From positions 125,842,899 to 125,906,898 of the forward strand of contig OZ038380.1 of NCBI GenBank assembly GCA_964036045.1: DNA of 64,000 bases, written 5' to 3'. Below the pieces are notes generated by a model. That model saw nothing but the letters and a program-made list of their open reading frames with translations. It did no database searches and was not told the DNA's origin. The DNA is from Eutreptiella sp. 'Long Island Sound 2002'. Lineage: Eukaryota; Euglenozoa; Euglenophyceae; Eutreptiales; Eutreptiaceae. The position numbers and the translations under genes were made by a program. Below, piece by piece: positions 1 through 10,628 of the stretch. The stretch's first letter is position 1; every line of letters starts with the position of its first letter.

Positions 1-167
1 AAAGGGAGAGGTAAAGGAGGTTGTAACCTTCCATGCTTAGGCGGTAGAAAACAGTTGGCCGCTTGGAGCGAAGCCGTGCCGCAATAGGGGCGTAAGGCAA
101 CAACGAGGGGCGCTGTCGTTTGCTGACGCGCCAACTTGGGCCATCACCACTGCTTTCTACTACCAGG

Positions 168-319
168 ACAATGCCTTCCCAAGCACATGCGGGAGCGGCT
201 AAAGAGGCACCTGACATATGGCAGTTGGAGGGACAGGATGTCCCCCTGGTACGACCTTCTTCCTGCATTGTCAAAGGAGACATCCCGAGCTCCCGAAGAA
301 GCCTACCTACCTACCTCTA
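168..319 (+). repeat. Dispersed repeat, inverted copy at 61217-61372
   Basis: About 150 bases match the reverse complement of 61217-61372 at roughly 90 percent by eye. Both copies end in a short TACC/CTAC microsatellite. The shared part can be translated (a Lys/Arg-rich stretch) but the two copies do not keep a common open frame: the 61-kb copy has stops where this copy reads through. It is best seen as a fragment of an unidentified transposon whose end lies at the TACC run. Confidence 0.75.
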
Positions 320-819
320 CTACCACGGGTGGCGCGGGTGGGTCCCTTGTGTTTTGTACATTGCCCTTGCCTTCCCTACGTCCCCTGTTGTCCCTCAGGA
401 GACTTCCAGAAGACTCCGGTCATGCACCTAACCAAACTGAGGCTCTCCGCACATCAGTGAGGATGTTCAACCCTTTATTCACGCCGTGTGACGCCTTGAA
501 CACGGCATGTAAACGCAAATAATGCTTTTGAAATGCATCCAACGAACCTCATTGCCCTAACTCAGCTGTGACCTTGGGTGGCAATTCCCAAGAGGAATAC
601 ATTGCTAACCCACTACCACGTGTGCTGTGTGCTGCACATCCCTTAGCGACTCCAGCGGACACCAATGCATCACGCGTGACACCTACAATCGCATCGGCAC
701 AAATGGACAAATACGGCACCCTCAATGCGCGCAAAGGAGGTGAACCGGGCGGTGCATATGGCGTGAGGTCAATATACAAACAATATAAATGCCACCAACT
801 AATGGACTCGTCATCCAAA

Positions 820-840
820 GTAAGTAAGTAAGTAAGTAAG
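820..840. repeat. (GTAA)n microsatellite
   Basis: Five perfect tandem GTAA units plus a partial one. No gene context is recognisable. Confidence 0.9.
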
Positions 841-3800
841 GGCGGCCGCGTCCGCAGCCTCATCTGACATCTCCTTGCTTGTTTTACATGGTGGCCGCCT
901 CTGGCGGGAGGGGGAGCTCTCCATCATCAGTTTCCCTGGCGACCCCTTTCTCACCTCACGGCCGAGAACTTCAACCAGGTTCCCTTGGGGCATGACCGGC
1001 GGTAGGTGTCCTTCAGTCGCTGCCCTCACGGTCTCAGCTCCTTCCGGTCACCCATCGAAGGACCCTCCGGCCTTCCCCCCCCTAGCACAGCCTTTGGGGC
1101 GCCTGCAGGCGGGTTTCCTGTGGATAGCCCTCGCCGACAGCGGAGCATTTCTCTCTGTCAACCGCATTCCACCACTCCCCATCCCTCACGGGCCCGAGTA
1201 CCCACTCGGCTCCCGGATGCACTTGGGTGTCGTCCATCCGCGGCTGGAGGCCAGGGGGCGACCCTTTCCACGTTCCCCCAGGTCCCGCTCACGCGTGAAC
1301 CTACGTGTACTTAGGCCATTGACCCGGGGACCTCAGGGTCAACCCTCACCCCTGCGGACACCTCACGGCCGTCCCGGAGTTCAGGACATTTTCCCGACTT
1401 CCCGTGGCCAGGCTCCCCATGGTTGGCCCATGGTTTAACACTCCATGGCGACTGGTTTCCCAATCCCACGGGGCTGTTGCTTGGCGCTTTCGGCCTCCCT
1501 TCCCATCCCATGTCCCGTTCCCCTTCGCCACATACCGTCACCGGCCCAATCCCCGCTTCCCATGGTTTTCCGATCCCTTTGGGCCGTTGTGTGGCCCGTG
1601 CCACACCCCTGTACTAGCCCCATGCCCCCATCCCACCCCTCATCCCGTGTTTATACCCCACCGGGCCGCCAGCAACCCCGTGGCGCGGGCCCACAGGATC
1701 CTCATCCATCCGGGAAACGTTTCGTGCTCCTTGCACGGGTCGCTCGTATCCTCTCCCCTGCTTCCGCGCACTTGGCGCGCTCTTCTCCACACGTTCCTGT
1801 CCGGGTCGTCTCGCCACTGTTCCTATGTCATTGCACCTTTGGCCCACCTATGCTTTGGCACGAGAACAGAGCGTGACCAGGCGGCTGTGGCCTAGCAGGG
1901 ACGCCACCACACGTACCCCCACTAGGGCTTGGAGGGGAGTTGTGTTCTGTGTTCTGTATGCTTGCACCGCCTGCGGTCTTGCCGTCCTTGACGTCTTCTT
2001 GTCGCGGCAGGGGCAGGGGCAGGGGCAGAGGCAGGGGCTGGGGCGGCAAGGGCAGGGGCAGGGGCAGGGGCAGGGGCAGGGGCAGGGGCAGGAGCAGGGG
2101 CCGTGGGAGGCGCAGGGGCAGTGGCAGGGGCAGTGGCATGGGCAGGGACAGTGCTTGGTGCAAGGGCAGTGGCAGGGGCAGGGGCAGGGGCAGTTGCAGG
2201 AGCAGGGGCAGGGGCAGGGGCTTGGGCAGGGGCAGAGGCAAGGGGCAGTGGCAGGGGCAGGGGCAGGGGCAGAGGTAGGGGCAGGGGGGGCAGGGGCAGT
2301 GGCAGGGGCAGTGGCAGGGGCAGGGGCAGGGGCAGGGGCAGGGGCAGTGGCAGGAGGTGGGGCAGTGGGAGGGGTAAGGGCAGTGGCTGGGGCAGGAGCC
2401 GGGGCAGGGGCAGGCGCAGGGGCAGGGGCAGTGGCAGGGGCAGGGGCTGGGGCAGGGGCAGGGGCAAGTACAGGGCCAGTGGTTTGAGCAGGGGCAGTGG
2501 CAGGGGCAGGGGCAGGGGTAGGGGCAGGGGCAGGGGCAGGGGCAGGGGCAGTAGCAGGGGCACAGGCAAAGGCAGGGGCAGGGGCAGGGGCAGGGGCAGA
2601 GGCAGTGGCAGGGGCAGAAGCAGGGGCAGGGGCAGGGGCAGTGGCAGGGGCAGTGGCAGTAGCAGGGGCAGGGGCAGGGGCAGTGGCAGTAGCAGGGGCA
2701 GGGGCAGGGGCAGTGGCTTAGCAGGGGCAGGGGCGAAGGCATGGGCAGGGGGGCAGGGGCAGGGGCAGTGGATGTGGCAGGGGCAGGGGCAGGGTCAGGG
2801 GCAGGGGCAGGGGCAGGGGCAGGGGCAGGGGCAGGGGCAGGGGCAGGGGCAGTGGGTGGGGCAGGGGCAGTGGCAGGGGCAGGGGCAGGGGCATGGGCAG
2901 GGACAGGGGCAGAGGCAGGGGCCGGGGCTGTGGGAGGTGCAGGGGCAGTGGCACGGACAGGGGCAGGGGCAGATGCTAGGGCAGGGGCAGGAGCAGGGAC
3001 TGGGGCAGGCACAGAGGCAGGGGCACGGGCGGGGGCAGGGGCAGGGGCAGGGACAGTGGCAGAGGCAGGGGCCGGGGCAGTAGCAGGGGCATGGCAGGGG
3101 CAATGGCAGTGGCAGGGGCAGGGGCAGGGGCAGTGGCTGTAGCAGGGGCAGGGGCAGGGGCAGGGGCATGGGCGGTGGCAGCAGCAGGGGCAGGGGCAGG
3201 GGCAGTGGCTGGGGCAGGGGCAGTGGCAGGGGCAAGGCAGGGGCAGAGGCAGGGGCAGCAGGGGCAGGGGCAGCGGCAGCGGCAGTGGCAGGAGCAGGGG
3301 CAGGGGCAGGGGCAGGGGCAGGGGCCGGGGCAGTGGCAGAAACAGGGGCAGTGGGAGGGGCAAGGGCAGTGGCAGAGGGGGCAGGGGCAGTGGCAGGAGC
3401 AGGGGCAGGGGCAGGGGCAGGGGCAGTCACAGTTGCTGGGACAGGGGCAGGGGCAGGGGCAGGGGCCGTGGCTGTGGCAGGGGCAGTAGCAGGGGCAGAG
3501 GCAGGAGCAGGGGGGGCAGGGGCAGGGGCAGGGGCAGTGGCAGGGGCCGGGGCAGGGGCAGGGGCTGGGGCAGGGGCTGTGGCAGGAGCAGGCGCAGTGG
3601 GCGGGGCAGGAGCAGCGGCAGGGGCTGTGGCAGGGGCAGGGGCAGGGGCAGTGGGAGGAACAGGGGCAGTGGCAGGGGCAGGGGCACGGGCAGTTGCAGG
3701 GGCAGGGGCAGGGGCAGGGGCTGGGGCAGGGGCAGAGCCAGGGGCAGTGGCAGTGACAGGGGCAGGGGCAGGGGCAGAGGCAGGGGCAGGGGGGCGGGGA

Positions 3801-5699
3801 CAGGGGCAGGGGCAGTGGCAGGGGCAGGGGCAGGGGCAGGGGCAGTCGTAGGGGCAGCGGCAGGGGCACGGGCAGTTGCAGGGGCAGGAGCAGGGGCAGT
3901 GGGAGGGGCAAGGGCAGTGGTAGGGGCGAGAGCAGGGACAGGGGCAGGGGCGGGGCAGTGGCTTGGGCAGGGGCAGTGGCAGGGGCAGTGGCAGGGGCAG
4001 GGGCAGGGGCAGGGGCTAGGGCAGTGGCAGGAGCAGGGGCAGTTACAGGGGCCGGGGCAGGGTTAGGGGCTGTGGTAGGGGCAGGGGCAGGGGCATGGGC
4101 AGGGGCCGGGGCAGGGGTAGGGGCAGGGGTAGAGGCAGTGGCAGGGGCAGGGGCAGGAGCAGGGTCATGGGCAGTGACAGGGGCAGTGGCAGTGGCAGGG
4201 GCAGAACCAGGGGCAGTGGGAGGGGCAAGGGCAGTGGTAGGGGCAGGGGCAGGGACAGGGGCAAGGGCAGGGGCGGTGGCTGGGGCACGGGCAGTGGCAG
4301 GGGCAGTGGCAGGGGCAAGGGCAGGGGCAGGGGCAGGGGCAGTGGCAGGAGCAGGGGCAGTTGCAGGGGCAGGGGCAGGGTCAAGGGCAGTGCCAGGGGC
4401 AGTGGCAGTGGCAGGGGCAGGGGCAGTGGCAGTGGCAGTAGCAGGGGCAGGGGCAGGGGCAGTGGCTGGGGCAGGGGCAGTGGCAGTAGCAGGGGCAGTA
4501 GCAGGGGCAGGGGCAGGGGCAGTGGCAGTGGCAGGGGCAGGGGCAGGGGTAGAAGCAGGGGCAGGGGGGGCATGGGCAGGGGCAGAGGCAGGGGCAGGGG
4601 CAGGGGCAGGGGCAGTGGCAGGAGCCGGGGCAGTGGGAGGGGCAAGGGCAGGGGCAGGGGCAGGGGCCGGTGCAGAAGCAGGGGCAGGGGCAGGGGAAGG
4701 GGCAGGGGTAGGGGCTGGGGCAGGGGCAGGTGCAGGGGCAGGGCCAGGGGCAGTGGCAGGGGCAAGGGCAGGGGCTGGGGCAGGGGCAGTGGCAGGGGCA
4801 GGGGCTGGGCCAGTGGCAGGGGCAGTGGCAGTGGCAGGGGCAGGGGCAGGGGCAGTGGCAGTAGCAGAAGCAGGGGCAGCGGCAGGGGCAGTGGCAGCAG
4901 CAGGGGAAGTGGCAGGAGCAGGGGCAGTTGCAGGGGAAGGGGCAGGGTCAGGGGCCGTGGTAGGGGCAGGGGCAGGGGCTGGGGCAGGGGCAGGGGCAGG
5001 GGCAGTGGCAGGAGCCGGGGCAGTGGGAGGGGCAAGGGCAGGGGCAGGGGCAGGGGCCGGCGCAGGGGCAGTTGCAGTAGCAGGGGCAGGGGCAGGGGCA
5101 GGGGTAGGGGCAGGGGCAGGGGCAGGTGCAGGGGCAGGGGCAGGGGCGGAGGCAGGGGCAAGGGCAGGGGCAGGGGCAGTGGCAGGGGCAGTGGCAGGGG
5201 CAGGGGCAGGGGCAGGGGCAGTGGCAGTAGCAGTAGCAGGGGCAGGGGCAGGGGCAGGGGCAGTGGCAGTAGCAGGGGCAGGAGCAGGGGCAGAGGCAGG
5301 GGCAGGGGGGGCAGGGGCAGGGGCAGTGGCAGGAGTAGGGGCAGGGGCAGGGGCTGGGGCAGGGGCAGGGGCAGGGGCAGGAGCAGGGGCAGTGGGAGGG
5401 GCAGGGGCAGTGGCAGGGGCAGGGGCAGGGGCAGGGGCATGGGCAGGGGCCGTGGGAGGTGCTAGGGCAGTTGCAGGAGCAGGGGTAGGCGCAGTTGCAG
5501 GAGCAGCGGCAGGGGCAGGGGCTGGGGCAGGGGCAGAGGCAGGGGCAGTGGCAGTGGCAGGAGCAGGGGCAGGGGCAGAGGCAGGGGCAGTGGCAGGGGC
5601 AGGGGCAGGGGCAGTGGCAGGGGCAGTGGCACTGGCAGGGGCAGGGACCGGGGCAGTGGCAGTTGCAGGGGCAGGAACAGGGGCAGGGGCAGCGGCGGT

Positions 5700-8600
5700 A
5701 GCAGGGGCAGGGGCAGGGGCAGTGGCAGGGGCAGGGGCAGGGGCAGGGGCAGGGGCAGTGGCAGGGGCAGGGGCAGGGGCAGAGGCTTGGGCAGGGGGAG
5801 CAGGGGCAGAGGCAGGGGAAGTGGCAGAGGCAGGGGCAGGGGGTGGGGCAGGGGCAGTGGCAGGGGCAGTGGCAGGGGCAGGGGAAGCGGCTTGGGCAGG
5901 GGCAGGGGCAGGGGCTGGGGCAGGGGCAGTAGCAGGGGCAGAGGCAGGGGCAGGGGTAGGGGCAGGGGCAGTAGCAGGGGCAGTGGCAGGGGCAGGGGCC
6001 AGGGGAGTGGCCGGGGCAGTGGCAGTGTCAGGGGCAGGGTCAGGGGCAGTGGCTGTAGCAGGGGCAGGGGCAGGGGCAGCGGCGGTAGCTGGGGCAAGGG
6101 GCAGGGGCAGGGGCAGTGGCATTGGTAGGGGCGGGGGCAGGGGCAGAGGCAGGGGCATGGGAAGCATGGGCAGGGGCAGGGGCAGTGGCAGGAGCAGGGG
6201 CAGGGGCAGGGGCTGGGGCAGGGGCCGGGGCAGTGGCAGGAGCAGGGGCCGTAGGAGGGGCAGGGGCAGTGGCAGGGGCAGGGGCCGGGGCCGCGGCAGG
6301 GGCAGGGGCAGGGGCAGGGGCAGTGGAAGGAGCAGGGGCAGTGGGAGGGTCAGTGGCAGGAGCAGGGGCAGGGGCAGCGGTAGGGGCAGGGGCATGGGCA
6401 GTGGCATGAGCAGGGGCAGTGGCAGGGGCAGGGGCCGGGGCAGAGGCAGGGGCAGGGGCAGAGGCAGTGGCAGGGCAGCGGCAGGGGTAGGGGCAGGGGC
6501 AGGGCCAGGGGCAGGGGCAGTGGCAGGGGCAGGGGCAGGGGCTGGGGGGGCAGCGGCAGGGGCAGGGGCAGGGGCAGGGGCAGGGGTAGGGGCAGGAGCA
6601 GGGGCAGGGGTAGGAGCTGGGGTTGTGGCAGGGGCAGGGGCAGGGGTAGGGGCAGGGGCAGGGGCAGGGGCATTGGGAGGTGCAGGGGCAAGGGCAGGGG
6701 CAGGCTCTGGGGCAGAGACAGAGGCAGGGGCAGTGGCAGTGGCAGGAACAGGGACAGGGGCAGAGGCAGTGGCAGGGGGGGCAGGGGCAGGGGCAGGGGC
6801 AGGGGCCGGGGCAGGAGCAGGGGCAGGGGTAGGAGCTGGGGTTGTGGCAGGGGCAGGGGCAGTGGCAGGGGCAGGGGCAGTAGCAGGGGCAGTGGCAGGG
6901 GCAGGGGCCGGGGGAGTGGCCGGGGCAGTGGCAGTGTCAGGGGCAGGGGCAGGGGCAGTGGCTGTAGCAGGGGCAGGGGCAGGGGCAGCGGCGGTAGCTG
7001 GGGCAAGGGGCAGGGGCAGGGGCAGTGGCAGTGGTAGGGGCAGGGGCAGGGGCAGAGGCAGGGGCATGGGGGGCATAGGCAGGGGCAGGGGCAGTGGCAG
7101 GAGCAGGGGCAGGGGCAGGGGCTGGGGCAGGGGCTGGGGCAGTGGCAGGAGCAGGGGCCGTAGGAGGGGCAGGGGCAGTGGCAGGGGCAGGGGCCGGGGC
7201 CGCGGCAGGGGCAGGGGCAGGGGCAGGGGCAGTGGAAGGAGCAGGGGCAGTGGGAGGGGCAGTGGCAGGAGCAGGGGCAGGGGCAGGGGTAGGGGCAGGG
7301 GCATGGGCAGTGGCAGGAGCAGGGGCAGTGGCAGGGGCAGGGGCCGGGGCAGGGGCAGGGGCAGGGGCAGAGGCAGTGGCAGGGCAGCAGCAGGGGTAGG
7401 GGCAGGGGCAGGGCCAGGGCCAGGGGCAATGGCAGGGGCAGGAGCAGGGGCTGGGGGGGCAGGGGCAGGGGCAGGGGCAGGGGCAGGGGCAGAGGTAGGG
7501 GCAGGGGCAGGGACAGTGGCAGGGGCAGTGGCACTGGCAGGGGCAGGGACCGGGGCAGTGGCAGTTGCAGGGGCAGGAACAGGGGCAGGGGGGGCGGCGG
7601 TAGCAGGGGCAGGGGCAGGGGCAGTGGCAGGGGCAGGTGCAGGGGCAGGGGCAGGGGCAGTGGCAGGGGCAGGGGCAGGGGCAGAGGCTTGGGCAGGGGG
7701 AGCAGGGGCAGAGGCAGGGGAAGTGGCAGGGGCAGGGGCAGGGCTGGGGCAGGGGCAGTGGCAGGGGCAGTTGCAGGGGCAGGGGAAGCGGCTTGGGCAG
7801 GGGCAGGGGCAGGGGCTGGGGCAGGGGCAGTAGCAGGGGCAGAGGCAGGGGCAGGGGTAGGGGCAGGGGCAGTAGCAGGGGCAGTGGCAGGGGCAGGGGC
7901 CAGGGGAGTGGCCGGGGCAGTGGCAGTGTCAGGGGCAGGGTCAGGGGCAGTGGCTGTAGCAGGGGCAGGGGCAGGGGCAGCGGCGGTGGCTGGGGCAAGG
8001 GGCAGGGGCAGGGGCAGTGGCATTGGTAGGGGCAGGGGCAGGGGCAGAGGCAGGGGCATGGCGGGCATGGGCAGGGGCAGGGGCAGTAACAGGAGCAGGG
8101 GCAGGGGCAGGGGCTGGGGCAGGGGCCGGGGCAGTGGCAGGAGCAGGGGCCGTAGGAGGGGCAGGGGCAGTGGCAGGGGCAGGGGCAGGGGCAGGGGTAG
8201 GGGCAGGAGCAGGGGCAGTGGGAGGGGCAGTGGCAGGAGCAGGGGCAGGGGCAGGGGTAGGGGCAGGGGCATGGGCAGTGGCAGGAGCAGGGGCAGTGGC
8301 AGGGGCAGGGGCCGGGGCAGGGGCAGGGGCAGGGGCAGAGGCAGTGGCAGGGCAGCAGCAGGGGTAGGGGCAGGGGCAGGGCCAGGGGCAGGGGCAATGG
8401 CAGGGGCAGGGGCAGGGGCTGGGGGGGCAGGGGCAGGGGCAGGGGCAGGGGCAGGGGCAGGGGTAGGGGCAGGGGCAGGGGCAGTGGCAGGGGCAGTGGC
8501 ACTGGCAGGGGCAGGGACCGGGGCAGTGGCAGTTGCAGGGGCAGGAACAGGGGCAGGGGCAGCGGCGGTAGCAGGGGCAGGGGCAGGGGCAGTGGCAGGG

Positions 8601-10140
8601 GCAGGGGCAGGGGCAGTGGCAGGGGCAGGGGCAGGGGCAGAGGCTTGGGCAGGGAGAGCAGGGGCAGAGGCAGGGGAAGTGGCAGGGGCAGGGGCAGGGG
8701 GTGGGGCAGGGGCAGTGGCAGGGGCAGTGGCAGGGGCAGGGGCAGCGGCTTGGGCAGGGGCAGGGGCAGGGGCTGGGGCAGGGGCAGTAGCAGGGGCAGA
8801 GGCAGGGGCAGGGGTAGGGGCAGGGGCAGTAGCAGGGGCAGTGGCAGGGGCAGGGGCCAGGGGAGTGGCCGGGGCAGTGGCAGTGTCAGGGGCAGGGTCA
8901 GGGGCAGTGGCTGTAGCAGGGGCAGGGGCAGGAACAGCGGCGGTAGCTGGGGCAAGGGGCAGGGGCAGGGGCAGTGGCATTGGTAGGGGCAGGGGCAGGG
9001 GCAGAGGCAGGGGCATGGGGGGCATGGGCAGGGGCAGGGGCAGTGGCAGGAGCAGAGGCAGGGGCAGGGGCTGGGGCAGGGGCTGGGGCAGTGGCAGGAG
9101 CAGGGGCCGTAGGAGGGGCAGGGGCAGTGGCAGGGGCAGGGGCCGGGGCCGCGGCAGGGGCAGGGGCAGGGGCAGGGGCAGTGGAAGGAGCAGGGGCAGT
9201 AGGAGGGTCAGTGGCAGGAGCAGGGGCAGGGGCAGCGGTAGGGGCAGGGGCATGGGCAGTGGCATGAGCAGGGGCAGTGGCAGGGGCAGGGGCCGGGGCA
9301 GGGGCAGGGGCAGGGGCAGAGGCAGTGGCAGGGCAGCGGCAGGGGTAGGGGCAGGGGCAGGGCCAGGGGCAGGGGCAGTGGCAGGGGCAGGGGCAGGGCC
9401 TGGGGGGGCAGGGGCAAGGGCAGGGGCAGGGGCAGGGGCAGGGGTAGGGGCAGGAGCAGGGGCAGGGGTAGGAGCTGGGGTTGTGGCAGGGGCAGGGGCA
9501 GGGGTAGGGGCAGGGGCAGGGGCAGGGGCATTGGGAGGTGCAGGGGCAAGGGCAGGGGCAGGCTCTGGGGCAGATACAGAGGCAGGGGCAGTGGCAGTGG
9601 CAGGAACAGGGGCAGGGGCAGAGGCAGTGGCAGGGGGGGCAGGGGCAGGGGCAGGGGCAGGGGCCGGGGCAGGAGCAGGGGCAGGGGTAGGAGCTGGGGT
9701 TGTGGCAGGGGCAGGGGCAGGGGTAGGGGCAGTGGCTGTAGCAGGGGCAGGGGCAGGGGCAGCGGCCGTAGCTGGGGCAAGGGGCAGGGGCAGGGGCAGT
9801 GGCAGTGGTAGGGGCAGGGGCAGGGGCAGAGGCAGGGGCATGGGGGGCATAGGCAGGGGCAGGGGCAGTGGCAGGAGCAGGGGCAGGGGCAGGGGCTGGG
9901 GCAGGGGCCGGGGCAGTGGCAGGAGCAGGGGCCGTAGGAGGGGCAGGGGCAGTGGCAGGGGCAGGGGCCAGGGCCGCGGCAGGGGCAGGGGCAGGGGCAG
10001 GGGCAGTGGAAGGAGCAGGGGCAGTGGGAGGGGCAGTGGCAGGAGCCGGGGCAGGGGCAGGGGTAGGGGCAGGGGCATGGGCAGTGGCAGGAGCAGGGGC
10101 AGTGGCAGGGGCAGGGGCCGGGGCAGGGGAAGGGGCAGGG
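5700..10140. repeat. Higher-order repeat within the GGGGCA array
   Basis: The variant hexamers recur in the same order. A marker block (GGCGGTAGCTGGGGCAAGGG and close variants) appears near 6081, 6989, 7980, 8938 and 9762, so the higher-order unit is about 0.8-1.0 kb and present about five times. A second marker (AGGCTCTGGGGCAG) appears near 6700, 9560 and 10328, in only some units. This shows that blocks of hundreds of bases were amplified together, by unequal exchange or break-induced replication, and not only by slippage of single hexamers. The limits given are approximate. Confidence 0.8.
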
Positions 10141-10514
10141 GCAGAGACAGTGGCAGGGCAGCAGCAGGGGTAGGGGCAGGGGCAGGGCCAGGGGCAGGGG
10201 CAATGGCAGGGGCAGGGGCAGGGGCTGGGGGGGCAGGGGCAGGGGCAGGGGCAGGGGCAGGGGCAGGGGTAGGGGCAGGGGCAGGGGCAGGGGCATTGGG
10301 AGGTGCAGGGGCAAGGGCAGGGGCAGGCTCTGGGGCAGGGACAGAGGCAGGGGCAGTGGCAGTGGCAGGAACAGGGGCAGGGGCAGAGGCAGTGGCAGGG
10401 GGGGCAGGGGCAGGGGCAGGGGCAGGGGCCGGGGCAGGAGCAGGGGCAGGGGTAGGAGCTGGCGTTGTGGCAGGGGCAGGGGCAGTGGCACGGGCACGGG
10501 CAGGGGCAGGGGCA

Positions 10515-10529
10515 GGGGGAGGGGCAGGG
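10515..10529. repeat. Candidate target-site duplication, LINE 3' side
   Basis: The 15 bases GGGGGAGGGGCAGGG here are identical to 18422-18436 on the other side of the LINE. The GGGGGA variant hexamer is rare in the array, so the match is more than the general periodicity of the flank. Confidence 0.7.
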
Positions 10530-10545
10530 TAAAGGTAAAGGTAAA
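10530..10545 (-). repeat. (TTTACC)n 3' tail of the LINE
   Basis: Read on the minus strand, the element ends in about two and a half TTTACC units before joining the CCCTGCCCC array. Short tandem tails replace poly(A) in several LINE clades. Stop to tail is only about 100 bases, so the 3' UTR is very short. Confidence 0.7.
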
Positions 10546-10628
10546 GTGCTCGGGCGATCTCCGAACTCCAGCGTATCCGTGATCCCTACCTGTCCCAAGG
10601 CACAGCACGCTACATCATACTACACTCA

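Larger units (their letters stand above)
1..2004. other. Unrecognised GC-rich DNA, no supported gene
   Basis: Open frames here (for example 875-1438 on the plus strand) overlap others in several frames and have low-complexity Pro/Arg/Ser composition with no recognisable domain, which is what GC-rich non-coding DNA gives. Two things are identifiable: a dispersed repeat at 168-319 and a GTAA microsatellite at 820-840. Around 1430-1620 there is weak internal similarity between two stretches containing CCATGG and a TTTGGGCCGTTG-like or CACGGGGCTGTTG motif, too diverged to call a repeat with confidence. Confidence 0.5.
2005..10529. repeat. GGGGCA hexanucleotide array, 8.5 kb
   Basis: About 1,400 near-perfect tandem copies of a 6-base unit, consensus GGGGCA on the plus strand. 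The commonest variants are GTGGCA, GGAGCA, GGGGCT, GGGGTA and GGGGCC, with occasional 1-base insertions or deletions (for example GGGGCAAGGGGCA, or runs of seven G) that change the hexamer phase. Because the unit contains no stop codon in any frame, long open frames exist on both strands: plus-strand frames give Gly-Ala, Arg-Gly and Gln-Gly dipeptides, minus-strand frames give Pro-Ala, Leu-Pro and Cys-Pro dipeptides. These are not evidence of genes. Runs of four G every six bases should favour G-quadruplex formation. The array continues at 18422 beyond the LINE inserted in it. Confidence 0.97.

Noticed and set aside
875-1438. 187-codon open frame
   Set aside because: Pro/Arg/Ser-rich with overlapping open frames on both strands, and no domain or homologous copy in the window.
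2976-10078. Open frames of 900-1,400 codons on both strands of the hexamer array
   Set aside because: They follow automatically from a stop-free 6-base unit; frames change only where indels shift the phase. No start, domain or codon signal supports a gene.
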